DNA of 64,000 nt from Bradyrhizobium diazoefficiens. GTDB lineage: Bacteria > Pseudomonadota > Alphaproteobacteria > Rhizobiales > Xanthobacteraceae. Position numbers and translations under genes: made by a program. The stretch spans positions 2,725,001 to 2,789,000 of the forward strand of contig NZ_CP067100.1 in NCBI RefSeq assembly GCF_016616235.1, given 5' to 3'. The stretch's first letter is position 1, and each line of letters begins with the position of its first letter. The notes under the pieces were generated by a model. The model searched no databases, was not told the DNA's origin, and was given only the letters and a program-made list of their open reading frames with translations. Of the stretch, positions 25,370 to 33,421 are shown in pieces.

Positions 25370-25765
25370 ATGAGCAATAGACCCGGCAATTCCAGGTTTG
25401 GCCGCGCTACCGCGCTGGCCGCGTTCGCGGGCCTCGCCTTGGCTGCAGCTTCAGTGTCGCCGTCGGCTGCGGCGTCTCCCGTGATCGCCAAGACCTCGCC
25501 CACCGCCGCGGCAAGTCCGGCTTCATCCGACGCCACCGATTTCAGCGCCCGACGCCGTCATTACTATCGACATTATCGACGCGGGCCGAGCGCCGCAGGC
25601 CTCGCGTTCATGGGCGCCGCGGCAGGTCTGATCGGAGGCGCGATCGCCGAGAGCCGGCGCCAGGAGTACTACGACAACTATTATTATGGCGCGCGTCCTT
25701 ACTACGGCGGCCCGGGCTATTACGGCGGCGGTCCCTATTACGGTCCGCGCTACTATCCCTACTAG
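25370..25765 (+). CDS. Secreted Gly/Tyr-rich hypothetical protein
   Basis: 131 residues from ATG 25370. Signal peptide (ATALAAFAGLALAAASVSPSAAAS), then an Ala/Ser/Pro linker, a basic Tyr/His cluster (RRRHYYRHYRRG), one hydrophobic glycine-zipper-like segment (AGLAFMGAAAGLIGGAIAE) and a repetitive tail of YYGG/PYYG units. Such proteins are common in Bradyrhizobium, are probably surface- or outer-membrane-associated, and have no assigned function. The upstream in-frame ATG at 25292 would put the tandem repeats into the protein and is disfavoured. A terminator follows. Confidence 0.7.
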   Translation: MSNRPGNSRFGRATALAAFAGLALAAASVSPSAAASPVIAKTSPTAAASPASSDATDFSARRRHYYRHYRRGPSAAGLAFMGAAAGLIGGAIAESRRQEYYDNYYYGARPYYGGPGYYGGGPYYGPRYYPY

Positions 25766-25782
25766 GCGATTGGGTTCGCCAG

Positions 25783-25811
25783 AAGGGGCGGCGCCTTGCG
25801 CCGCCCCTTTT
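25783..25811 (+). terminator. Rho-independent terminator
   Basis: AAGGGGCGGCG (25783-25793) pairs with CGCCGCCCCTT (25799-25809) around CCTTG, followed by TTTTCG. It lies 17 bp after the stop of the Gly/Tyr-rich protein gene. Confidence 0.9.
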
Positions 25812-25839
25812 CGTTGCTTCCGGCCCGGGGAGCCCGCGA

Positions 25840-26470
25840 TTGACCCTGTGTCGCACACTTGTCAATCCGTCGTTGCAAAAATATTCTACTTTACCGAAAT
25901 TCGGATTTGTCGTATGTATCGCCCATCCCGGCTCATCCTTGAGGGGCGATCGTGTGGTCGTTATGTTCGCGAGCCGGGCTTGCGGTGGACGCGGCAGCGT
26001 CGGGCGCGAGAGGTCTGGGGCAGGGCGGATTGCTCTCCGTGAGCCCGTAAGGCTTCGCGCGGACGGACGGCGCTGTCAGGTTCGTCGCGCCAACATGTCG
26101 ATGGCAACGTGCACAACGCCGTCGGCCGCTGTGGCGCCAACGAGCCGCGCGTACGGCAAAACCGTGTGGTCCTGGCCGTCGTTGCTACGGTCAAGCCCTG
26201 GCGGATGCGGCGGTCGCGCCAACCGGCGCGATGGCCGGTGACTTCTGCGAGGGTGAGGGAGGCCAGAACGAACTCGGCTCCCGGGAGAGCACGGCATAAG
26301 CCGTCCGACCATCGCGCAGGGAAGGCCGTGTGTTGGGCTTCACCTGTATGCTGCTGTGCGGTTCTTCCTGCGTGTGCCTTTCGCGCAGCGGACCGCGGGT
26401 GCCAGCCGGCACCCGGCCTTCCCTGCGCCCTCTTGGCTCAAGAGGGTGGAATGACCAGGCAAAGCTCGGG
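25840..26470. repeat. Probable dispersed non-coding repeat block
   Basis: About 630 bp with overlapping frames in all directions but no ribosome sites, domains or coding bias. Frames encode low-complexity Arg/Ala/Ser strings. From memory, the segments around 25920-26260 and 26270-26450 (including GGGAGAGCACGGCATAAGCCGT-like and ACCCGGCCTTCCCTGCGCCC-like words) are recurrent intergenic sequence in Bradyrhizobiaceae, often mis-annotated as hypothetical proteins. I report it as a repeat rather than a gene. Confirmation requires self-comparison of the genome. Confidence 0.5.
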
Positions 26471-26550
26471 CGAAGCAGGCCGCGAGGATGCGAAGGCGTG
26501 TCTGCGAGTCGAGATGTGAGTTTGATGATGGCGACCGTTCAACTTGCTTC

Positions 26551-26635
26551 GTCATTGCGAGCGCAGCGGAGCAATCCAGAATCTCTCCATGGCGGCAGTC
26601 TGGATTGCTTCGTCGCAAGGACTTCTCGCAATGAC
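26551..26635. repeat. Palindromic repeat with GTCATTGCGAG ends
   Basis: The ends GTCATTGCGAG (26551-26561) and CTCGCAATGAC (26625-26635) are exact inverted copies. Inside them, GCAATCCAGA is matched by TCTGGATTGC. The 85-bp unit folds into one long hairpin. This sequence type is a known abundant dispersed repeat in many proteobacteria. Confidence 0.8.
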
Positions 26636-26678
26636 GCTGTTGAAGCAGTTGCGCTCGATCGCCCTGGACCTCCGGGCG

Positions 26679-26897
26679 TTAGCGGCCCGCCGGGGCCGAC
26701 ACCGCGCCGTTGGCATAGCGCGACCAGTCGGGTGTGGCCGGCTGCGATGGCCAGACCGCTGCATTGGAGCCGCGGACCGACTGGGTGATGGGAGCTGGTT
26801 GGGCCTTGGCTTTGTGGTGGCGGTGGCTCGCCGCGGCGGTCTGGATCGTGGCGGCGGCAATCAGTGTGACGGCGAGAACGGCAAACGTCTTTCGCAT
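26679..26897 (-). CDS. Small secreted hypothetical protein
   Basis: 72 residues from ATG 26897 with GGGAGAAACAACG upstream. Signal peptide RKTFAVLAVTLIAAATIQTAAA is followed by a His/Lys-rich start (SHRHHKAKAQPAP) and a polar tail with WPSQPATPDWSRYANGAVSAPAG. It probably acts in the periplasm. No family is recognised; short exported proteins with this ending are frequent in Bradyrhizobium. Confidence 0.6.
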   Translation of the reverse strand: MRKTFAVLAVTLIAAATIQTAAASHRHHKAKAQPAPITQSVRGSNAAVWPSQPATPDWSRYANGAVSAPAGR

Positions 26898-27118
26898 CGT
26901 TGTTTCTCCCATGATGACGTCCGGCTGTGAAACATGTGCTCGTCGTCGCGGCTGACATGGCGATGCCTTCTGCCGGATATCAGCAGCCGCGCCATCACGA
27001 TGGGGCGAGCACATTTGTTGGGCTCGGCTAAATATTCGGCAATCGCCCTACCGCTCCGGTGGACTCGACCGGCGCAATCCGGTTGAATGGGCGACAATCG
27101 CGTTTTCGGGCGACAACG

Positions 27119-27394
27119 ATGTCGAGATGTCTGCTGGTCCTTCTCCTGATCGCCTCGCCGGCGACCGCGCAAGTCAAACCGAAGACCGCGGCGGCGCATC
27201 CGGACCCCTGCGCCCCGATCGGGCGCACTGCGGACGGCAAGCTGGTTTACTCCATGAAATGCGAGAACCTGCCGGCTCTGCCCGCGCCACCGCTGCAGGC
27301 CGAGCTGAAGGAGACGCCGCCGGCAGCAGCCGCCGAGGCGGAGCAGGAAGTGCGGCGGAGCGGCATTTTCGGCTGGTCCTACGACCGCCGGTGA
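27119..27394 (+). CDS. Small secreted hypothetical protein
   Basis: 91 residues from ATG 27119. A compact signal peptide (MSRCLLVLLLIASPATAQ) is followed by CAPIGRTADGKLVYSMKCENLPALPAP, which has two cysteines 17 residues apart and could form a disulfide in the periplasm. The tail is Ala/Glu-rich. No known family. It is 89 bp upstream of the purine cluster on the same strand but is probably a separate unit. The ribosome site is weak. Confidence 0.55.
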   Translation: MSRCLLVLLLIASPATAQVKPKTAAAHPDPCAPIGRTADGKLVYSMKCENLPALPAPPLQAELKETPPAAAAEAEQEVRRSGIFGWSYDRR

Positions 27395-27483
27395 CGGCCC
27401 CGCGCCACTTGCGCAACGGCCCATGGAATGCTCTTTGCCTGAAAGTTCCCCGAGGGGCCAGGGCCCCGATCCAGAGAGATGAG

Positions 27484-27897
27484 ATGAGCAAACTCGTTAT
27501 CCGCGCCGGTGATTTCACCTTCGATGCTCGCTTCGAAGAGCAACTGGCGCCCAAGACCGTCGCCGCCTTCCGTAAGGCGCTGCCGTTCGAAAGCCACATC
27601 ATCCATGTGCGCTGGAGCGGCGAGGGCGTGTGGATGCCGCTCGGCGATCTCGATTTCGGCGTCGGCTACGAGAACCACACCAGCTATCCGGCGCCCGGCC
27701 AGATCATCCTCTATCCCGGCGGCATCAGCGAGACCGAGATCCTGCTCGCCTATGGCGGCGTGCATTTCGCCAGCAAGATGGGCCAGCTCGCCGGCAATCA
27801 CTTCATCACGCTGACATCAGGTCTCGAAAACCTCGCAACCCTCGGCAAGAGCGTGCTGTGGAAGGGCGCGCTGCCGATCCGCTTCGAGGAAGTCTGA
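27484..27897 (+). CDS. DUF3830-family protein (cyclophilin-like fold)
   Basis: 137 residues from ATG 27484, which follows CAGAGAG. The family pattern is complete: TFDARFEEQLAPKTVAAFRKALPF, HVRWSGEGVWMPLG, PGQIILYPGGISETEILLAYGG and LAGNHFITL. Structural members have a cyclophilin-like barrel. It ends directly before the GTG of the allantoinase gene, so it is co-translated with purine-degradation enzymes. A role in ureide or purine metabolism is therefore likely, but no reaction has been assigned to the family as far as I know. Confidence 0.88.
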   Translation: MSKLVIRAGDFTFDARFEEQLAPKTVAAFRKALPFESHIIHVRWSGEGVWMPLGDLDFGVGYENHTSYPAPGQIILYPGGISETEILLAYGGVHFASKMGQLAGNHFITLTSGLENLATLGKSVLWKGALPIRFEEV

Positions 27898-28833
27898 GTG
27901 ACTGAACCCCGCTACCCGCGCGATCTCCACGGTTACGGCCGCAACCCGCCACACCCGCAATGGCCCGGCGACGCGCGGGTCGCGGTGCAGTTCGTCGTCA
28001 ATTTCGAGGAAGGCGGCGAGAACAACATTTTGCACGGCGACCGCGCCTCGGAAGCGTTCCTGTCGGACGTGCTCGGCGCCCAGCCCTGGCCGGGCCAGCG
28101 CCATTCCAATATCGAATCCATGTTCGAATACGGCTCGCGCGCCGGCTTCTGGCGGCTGTGGCGGATGTTCAGCGAACGCAAATGGCCGACCACCGTGTTC
28201 GGCGTCGCCACCGCGCTGAAGCGCAATCCGGAAATCGTCGCGGCCATGAAGGAGGCGGGCTGGGACATCGCCAGCCACAGCCTGAAATGGATCGAGCACA
28301 AGGACATGACCGAAGCGCAGGAGCGCGCCGAGATCGCCGAAGCGATCCGGGTCCATACCGAGGCGACCGGTTCGCGGCCGCTCGGCTGGTATACCGGGCG
28401 CTCCTCGATCAACACCAACCGTCTAGTCATGGAGGAGGGCGGCTTCCTGTATCTCTGCGACTCCTACGCCGACGATCTGCCCTATTGGGTCAAGGGCGCG
28501 AAAGGCAAGCAGCTCATCGTTCCCTACACGTTAGACGCCAACGACATGCGGTTCATCAATCCGCAAGGCTTTGCCGAGGGCGAACAGTTCTACACTTATC
28601 TCAAGGACGCCTTCGACGTGCTCTATGCGGAAGGCGAGACCGCACCGAAGATGATGTCGGTCGGGCTGCACTGCCGTCTCGCCGGACGTCCCGGCCGCGC
28701 CGCAGGGCTGATCCGCTTCCTGGATTACATCGGCAAGCACGAGCGCGTCTGGGTGCCGACGCGGCTGCAGATCGCGCAGCACTGGCACGACAAGCACGCG
28801 CATCTTGCGGCCGACGCGTTCGAGATCGGATGA
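27898..28833 (+). CDS. puuE: PuuE-type allantoinase (polysaccharide-deacetylase fold)
   Basis: 311 residues from a GTG immediately after the DUF3830 stop. It is the cofactor-light PuuE family, which hydrolyses allantoin to allantoate and is unrelated to the amidohydrolase-type allantoinase AllB. Visible family motifs are YPRDLHGYGRNPPHPQWPGDARVAVQ at the N-terminus, VNFEEGGENNILHGD, EYGSRAGFWR, DIASHSLKW and GWYTGRSSINTNRLV. The substrate comes from the next gene's OHCU decarboxylase activity. Its stop overlaps that gene's ATG (ATGA), so translation is coupled. Confidence 0.92.
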   Translation: MTEPRYPRDLHGYGRNPPHPQWPGDARVAVQFVVNFEEGGENNILHGDRASEAFLSDVLGAQPWPGQRHSNIESMFEYGSRAGFWRLWRMFSERKWPTTVFGVATALKRNPEIVAAMKEAGWDIASHSLKWIEHKDMTEAQERAEIAEAIRVHTEATGSRPLGWYTGRSSINTNRLVMEEGGFLYLCDSYADDLPYWVKGAKGKQLIVPYTLDANDMRFINPQGFAEGEQFYTYLKDAFDVLYAEGETAPKMMSVGLHCRLAGRPGRAAGLIRFLDYIGKHERVWVPTRLQIAQHWHDKHAHLAADAFEIG

Positions 28834-29726
28834 CGGCGATGCCGCAAATTTCGCTCGCCGATCTCAATGCCGCAGGCAAGGCCGATTTCGTCGCCGCGCT
28901 CGCCAATGTCGTCGAACATTCGCCGTGGACTGCGGAGAAGCTTGCCGAGCAGCGGCCGTTCGCTGGCATCGTCCAGTTGCACACCGCGCTGATGGCGGCG
29001 ATCCAGAGCGCCGAACCCGACGTCCAGCTCGCGCTGATCCGCGCGCATCCCGATCTCGCCAACAAGACCCAGCGTGCCGCGGGTCTCACCGCGGAATCGG
29101 CCGACGAGCAGAACAGCGCCGGCCTCGACCGCTTGTCCGATGCCGAATACGCCGCGTTCGAGCGCGTCAACAACGCCTATCGCGAGAAATTTGGTTTCCC
29201 TTACATCGTCTGCGTGCGTCGTCACACCAGGGACTCCATCCTCCACGATTTCGAGACGCGCTTGCGCAACATTGCGAAGACCGAGACGCGGCGCGCGATC
29301 GAGGAGATTGGCCGCATCTCGGCGTTGCGGCTCGATCAGCTGGTCATCGCCGAAGACAGGCTGAAGGTACATGGCCGGCTCTCGACTCACGTGCTGGACA
29401 ATCACGCGGGCAAACCCGCGCCCGGTATTGCGCTCGAGCTTGTCGAACTCGCAAAGCTCGGCGAGGATCGCGTGATCGCGCGAGCGGCGACCAATGCCGA
29501 CGGCCGCACCGACCAGCCGCTGATCGGCGGTCGTCCGCTGCCGATCGGCCGCTACGAGCTCAAATTCAGCATCGGAAAATACTACGCCGAGCGAGGCGTG
29601 CAGACGCCAGATCCGCCGTTCCTCGACGAAATCCCGCTGCGCTTTGCGATCAGCGAGCCGGAAGGCCACTACCACGTGCCGCTGCTGGTCACGCCCTGGA
29701 GCTATGCGACATATCGCGGCAGCTAG
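28830..29726 (+). CDS. Fused OHCU decarboxylase / 5-hydroxyisourate hydrolase
   Basis: 298 residues. Residues about 5-170 are an UraD-type 2-oxo-4-hydroxy-4-carboxy-5-ureidoimidazoline decarboxylase (GIVQLHTALM, the catalytic AHPDLANK, EKFGFPYIVCVRRH). Residues about 178-298 are a transthyretin-like 5-hydroxyisourate hydrolase (LSTHVLDNHAGKPAPGI and the terminal signature YRGS). The two domains therefore perform successive steps from 5-hydroxyisourate to S-allantoin, in reverse order along the chain, as in plant allantoin synthase. The ATG overlaps the puuE stop. Its stop codon overlaps that of the converging xdh gene in the tetranucleotide CTAG. Confidence 0.92.
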   Translation: MTAMPQISLADLNAAGKADFVAALANVVEHSPWTAEKLAEQRPFAGIVQLHTALMAAIQSAEPDVQLALIRAHPDLANKTQRAAGLTAESADEQNSAGLDRLSDAEYAAFERVNNAYREKFGFPYIVCVRRHTRDSILHDFETRLRNIAKTETRRAIEEIGRISALRLDQLVIAEDRLKVHGRLSTHVLDNHAGKPAPGIALELVELAKLGEDRVIARAATNADGRTDQPLIGGRPLPIGRYELKFSIGKYYAERGVQTPDPPFLDEIPLRFAISEPEGHYHVPLLVTPWSYATYRGS

Positions 29727-32449
29727 CCGCCAAACTTCTCGAGCAGGGCCGGAAACAGCCGGTCCGGTTTGAACGGCGGCGCGGTGAAGCGGATGCCGGT
29801 GGCGTCCGCGATCGCATTGCCCAGCGCGGCGGCGACCGGATTGTACGGGCTCTCGCTCATCGACTTCGCACCCAACGGCCCGATCGTGTCTGAGGTCTCG
29901 GCGAAGAACACCTCAGTGCGCGGCACGTCGGCAAAAGACGGCAGGTGATAGTCGCGGAATTTCGGGTTGGTGACGCGCCCCTCGGCGTCGATCACCATCT
30001 CCTCGTAGAGCGCAGCCCCAAGCGCCTGGGCCACGCCGCCCTCGACCTGGCCGCGGCACTGCATGGGATTGGCGACGACGCCGGCATCCGCCGCGTGCAC
30101 GCTGCGGAGAATCTTGAGCTCGCCGGTGCCCTTGTTCACGGCGACGCGAAAGCCCTGGACGTTGAAGCCGACCGAGCGCGGCGTGCCGCCGGAGCTGCCG
30201 TGCGCTGTGAACGGGCGTCCGCGCTCTCGCGCGCGCTTCGCCAACTCCACAAAGGACATGCGCCGCACGCCGCTGACGACCGACTCACCCTCCAGCGCGC
30301 AGCTCCCGACATCGCAAAGCCACGCGCCGGCGGCGGCCGCCTTCAGCTCGGTGGCGAGTTGCATCGCGGCTGCATGCGTCGCCTTGCCGGCAACGAAAGT
30401 GCCGGCGCTGCCATAGGCGCCGGTGTCGTGGCCGCCATGGGCGGTGTCGGACTGACGCAGATGGATGCGGTCGACGGTGGTCGCGAGCGTGGTCGCTGCG
30501 ATCTGCCGATGCACGGTGCTGGTGCCGTTGCCGAATTCGGCGGTGCCGACGGTGAGGTCGAAGCCGCCGTCGTCGTTGAGCGTGATCATGGCATCGGCGA
30601 TGTGGCCGGCCGGCGGCACCGTATCGATCATGGTCAGCGCGACGCCGTCGCCGATCAGCCAATCCGGCGACAGCTCCGGCTGTGGACCATCGGCCTGCAT
30701 CGCGCGCTCGACGAGGTCGAGGCACTGGTCGAGGCCGTAGGAGCCGTAGAGCACGTCGTGGAATTCGGACGGCGGCGGCGACAGCATGGGATCGCCCTCC
30801 CTGACGATATTGCGCCGGCGTATCTCGTAGGGGCTGATGCCGAGTTGCCTTGCCAGTTCGTCGATCGCGGCCTCGATCGCGAGCTGCGTCTGCGGCAGGC
30901 CATAGCCGCGAAACGCACCCGCCGGCACCGTGTTGGTGTAGACGGCGTAGCCCTCGACCCGCTTGTTCGGACAATTGTAGACGGCGATGGACTCCGACAG
31001 CGCGTGGAACATCACCGGGCCGGCGTGATTGCCGTAGGCGCCGGTGTTGGAGAGCACGTCGAGCTGAAGCGCGGTGAGCTTGCCGCCGGCGTCGGCGCCG
31101 GCCTTGATGTGGACCCGCATCGGATGCCGCGTCGAGGTCGCGATGAACTGCTCCTCGCGGGTGAGCTCCAGCTTCACCGGACGTCCGGTCTGGAGCGCGG
31201 CGAGCGCCAGAATGTCCTCGACGAACATCTCCTGCTTGCCGCCAAAGCCGCCGCCGACGCGCTCGCAGAACACGCGGACCTTTTCCATCGGAAGCTGGAA
31301 GATGTCCGACAGCGCGCGCCGGGTCAGGAACGGCACCTGCGTCGAGGTGCGGACATTGAGCACGCCCGCATCATCGAGCCAGGCGAGGCCGCCATGGGTC
31401 TCCAGCGCGGCGTGCTGCACGCGGTGACTGTGGAAGGTGGCCTCATAGGTGACGGCGGAGCTGGCGATCGCCGCTGCGACGTCGCCATATTCGCCATGAA
31501 GCTCCGCCGCGAGGTTACGCTGGGGATCGGCGATACGGTTCGCGGTGGTGCGGTCGGGATGAATGATTGGTGCGCCCGGCGCCATCGCCTGCTCGGGATC
31601 AATCAGCGCAGGCAGGATCTCGTAATCGACCTTGATCCGCCGGCACGCCTCCTCGGCGGCGGCCTCGCTCTCGGCGACGACCGCGGCAACCCTCTGGCCG
31701 ATGAAGCGGACGACCTCGTCGAGAATGCGGGTGTCCTCGGGATCCATCCAGTCTTTCTCGTGCCGGGCGGTCGACATCAGGACCGAGGGTGCATCCTCAT
31801 GCGTCAGCACCGCGTGCACACCGGGGACGCGAAGGGCGTCCGCCTTGTCGATCGCGACGATCTTGGCATGCGCATGCGGCGAGCGCAGCAGCTTGATGTG
31901 CAGCAGTCCGTCGATCTGCGTGTCGAACGTGTAGCGCGCCTTGCCACGCACGACATCGGGGCCGGCCGGCGCCGGCAGACTGCGGCCGAACGCGGCGCCG
32001 GGCGCCACGCTCGCCTCGACATTGGTCCTGCCGAGCAACGCGTCCTCGATCGCACGATAGCCGGTGCAGCGGCAGATATTGCCCTTCAGCGCGGAGCCCA
32101 GATCGGTGCGCTGCGCCTGGTTGAGCGAGGCGCAGGTCAGGATCATGCCGGCGGTGCAGAAGCCGCATTGAAAGCCCTGCGCATCGAGGAAGGCCTGCTG
32201 CATCGGATGCGCGCCGCTCTCCCCGCCCAGCCCTTCGATCGTGGTGACGACGTGGCCCTCGGCGCGGAACGCCGGGATCAGGCAGCTATGTACCGGCTCG
32301 CCGTCGAGCAGCACGGTACAGGCGCCGCAATCACCGGCATCGCAGCCCTTTTTCACGCCGAAATGGCCGAGCTCGCGCAGGAACGTGCGCAGGCACTGGC
32401 CGGCGCGCGGTTCCTGCGGAAACGTGGTGCCGTTGACCTCAAAACTCAT
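29723..32449 (-). CDS. Molybdenum hydroxylase, fused 2Fe-2S and Mo-cofactor subunits (xanthine dehydrogenase-like)
   Basis: 908 residues. The N-terminal 150 residues are the two-cluster iron-sulfur subunit (plant-type C36, C41, C44, C56; then CGFCTAGM and CRCTGYR). Residues about 165-900 are the molybdopterin-binding subunit (GKARYTFDT, RVGGGFGGKQE, AGAFRGYGLPQTQ, GTAEFGNGT). The likely reaction is hydroxylation of hypoxanthine/xanthine or a related heterocycle. The segment around the catalytic Glu is GAKSMSESPYNPVA rather than the usual GVGEPP-type loop, so substrate preference may differ from classical XDH. The FAD subunit gene overlaps its start by ATGA. Confidence 0.88.
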   Translation of the reverse strand: MSFEVNGTTFPQEPRAGQCLRTFLRELGHFGVKKGCDAGDCGACTVLLDGEPVHSCLIPAFRAEGHVVTTIEGLGGESGAHPMQQAFLDAQGFQCGFCTAGMILTCASLNQAQRTDLGSALKGNICRCTGYRAIEDALLGRTNVEASVAPGAAFGRSLPAPAGPDVVRGKARYTFDTQIDGLLHIKLLRSPHAHAKIVAIDKADALRVPGVHAVLTHEDAPSVLMSTARHEKDWMDPEDTRILDEVVRFIGQRVAAVVAESEAAAEEACRRIKVDYEILPALIDPEQAMAPGAPIIHPDRTTANRIADPQRNLAAELHGEYGDVAAAIASSAVTYEATFHSHRVQHAALETHGGLAWLDDAGVLNVRTSTQVPFLTRRALSDIFQLPMEKVRVFCERVGGGFGGKQEMFVEDILALAALQTGRPVKLELTREEQFIATSTRHPMRVHIKAGADAGGKLTALQLDVLSNTGAYGNHAGPVMFHALSESIAVYNCPNKRVEGYAVYTNTVPAGAFRGYGLPQTQLAIEAAIDELARQLGISPYEIRRRNIVREGDPMLSPPPSEFHDVLYGSYGLDQCLDLVERAMQADGPQPELSPDWLIGDGVALTMIDTVPPAGHIADAMITLNDDGGFDLTVGTAEFGNGTSTVHRQIAATTLATTVDRIHLRQSDTAHGGHDTGAYGSAGTFVAGKATHAAAMQLATELKAAAAGAWLCDVGSCALEGESVVSGVRRMSFVELAKRARERGRPFTAHGSSGGTPRSVGFNVQGFRVAVNKGTGELKILRSVHAADAGVVANPMQCRGQVEGGVAQALGAALYEEMVIDAEGRVTNPKFRDYHLPSFADVPRTEVFFAETSDTIGPLGAKSMSESPYNPVAAALGNAIADATGIRFTAPPFKPDRLFPALLEKFGG

Positions 32450-33273
32450 GACGGCGTAGCCCCCGGCAATTCGCTGCGGATCTCCTCGGCGAGCCGTAGC
32501 GTCATATGCCTGCGCCAGAGCGGCTTGCCGTGGATGTCGGTGTGGTACAGCTCATCCGTGATCTGCTGCATGATGGCGTCGCGAAGCGCGCTCGCGTCCG
32601 GGGCCTTGGAGAAGGATAGCTGGATCGGTCGCACCGTCGATGCGGTCACCGTCAGGGCCAATGTGCCGTCGGTATCGAGGCTGCCGATCAGGAGCGCCGC
32701 GGAGCGGCCGACCGGCGCCAAGGAGATCTGGCGAAACGAAGTGCGACGCTTCAGCGCGGCGATCGGGATATCAATCTGTCGCATCAGATCGCCCGGCGTC
32801 AGGCGGTTGCGCTGGTTGCCGGTGACGAAGTCGACGACCGGAATCTTCTGCTCGCCGCCGCCGGCCTTCCAGATCGTGCAGACGCCGTCGAGCGCCGCGG
32901 TGAGCGAGATCATGGGACCGGCCGGCAGCGACATGCAGAGATTGCCGCCGATTGTCGCCGTTTTCCAGATTTTGAACGAGGCAAGGAAGGCACGGCAGCA
33001 CTGGCCGATCAGCGGCGTAGCAAGCCAATCGGGCGGGCAGGCGAAACCATCGAGCTGTGCAACGGTGCAGGTGGCAGCGATGGAGAGATGGCTGTCCGTG
33101 ATCGTCAGCGCCGGCCATTTCAGGTCGGTGAGGTCGATCAGCCGCCTCAAATGGGCTTGTGGCTCCGAGAACAGCCAAGTGCCGCCCGCAAGCCAGGCAT
33201 CGCCTGCCGTCCAGGCGGGCAGCTCCGCGCGCGTTTGCGGATGGGCGACCGTCGTGATGGTATTCAAATCCAT
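32446..33273 (-). CDS. FAD-binding subunit of the molybdenum hydroxylase
   Basis: 275 residues from ATG 33273; longer upstream frames are discarded. It belongs to the CO-dehydrogenase/xanthine-dehydrogenase FAD subunit family: DAWLAGGTWLF (pyrophosphate loop), KIWKTATIGGNLCMSLPAGPM (ATIGGN motif), and a C-terminal CODH_C-like part (FRQISLAPVGRSAALLIG). It passes electrons from the iron-sulfur clusters to NAD or another acceptor. Its stop overlaps the ATG of the catalytic chain, so the complex is made from a coupled two-gene message. It is divergent from the deaminase gene at 33422. Confidence 0.9.
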   Translation of the reverse strand: MDLNTITTVAHPQTRAELPAWTAGDAWLAGGTWLFSEPQAHLRRLIDLTDLKWPALTITDSHLSIAATCTVAQLDGFACPPDWLATPLIGQCCRAFLASFKIWKTATIGGNLCMSLPAGPMISLTAALDGVCTIWKAGGGEQKIPVVDFVTGNQRNRLTPGDLMRQIDIPIAALKRRTSFRQISLAPVGRSAALLIGSLDTDGTLALTVTASTVRPIQLSFSKAPDASALRDAIMQQITDELYHTDIHGKPLWRRHMTLRLAEEIRSELPGATPS

Positions 33274-33421
33274 GGCTGCGCCAGCGCTTCCGCCCGGTGA
33301 ATCGTGCGGATGAGTCTTGCAAGACCGGAGCCAAGTCGCAACAAACAACTCGTAGCAGAACGGCGTTCGGGCAGTTGGCCGCATTGGTGCCGCTCGCGCG
33401 AATATGAGGAGAAGCGGGATC

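Noticed and set aside
25840..26241. 133-codon plus-strand frame
   Set aside because: No ribosome site, no domain, composition of a non-coding repeat often mis-called as a gene.
27960..28829. Upstream extension of the OHCU decarboxylase frame across puuE
   Set aside because: The region reads as a good allantoinase in another frame, and an ATGA overlap gives a natural start at 28830.
29945..33313. 1122-codon open frame on the plus strand opposite the hydroxylase genes
   Set aside because: It lies exactly antisense to a protein with intact 2Fe-2S and molybdopterin motifs. Composition is typical of an antisense shadow in high-GC DNA.
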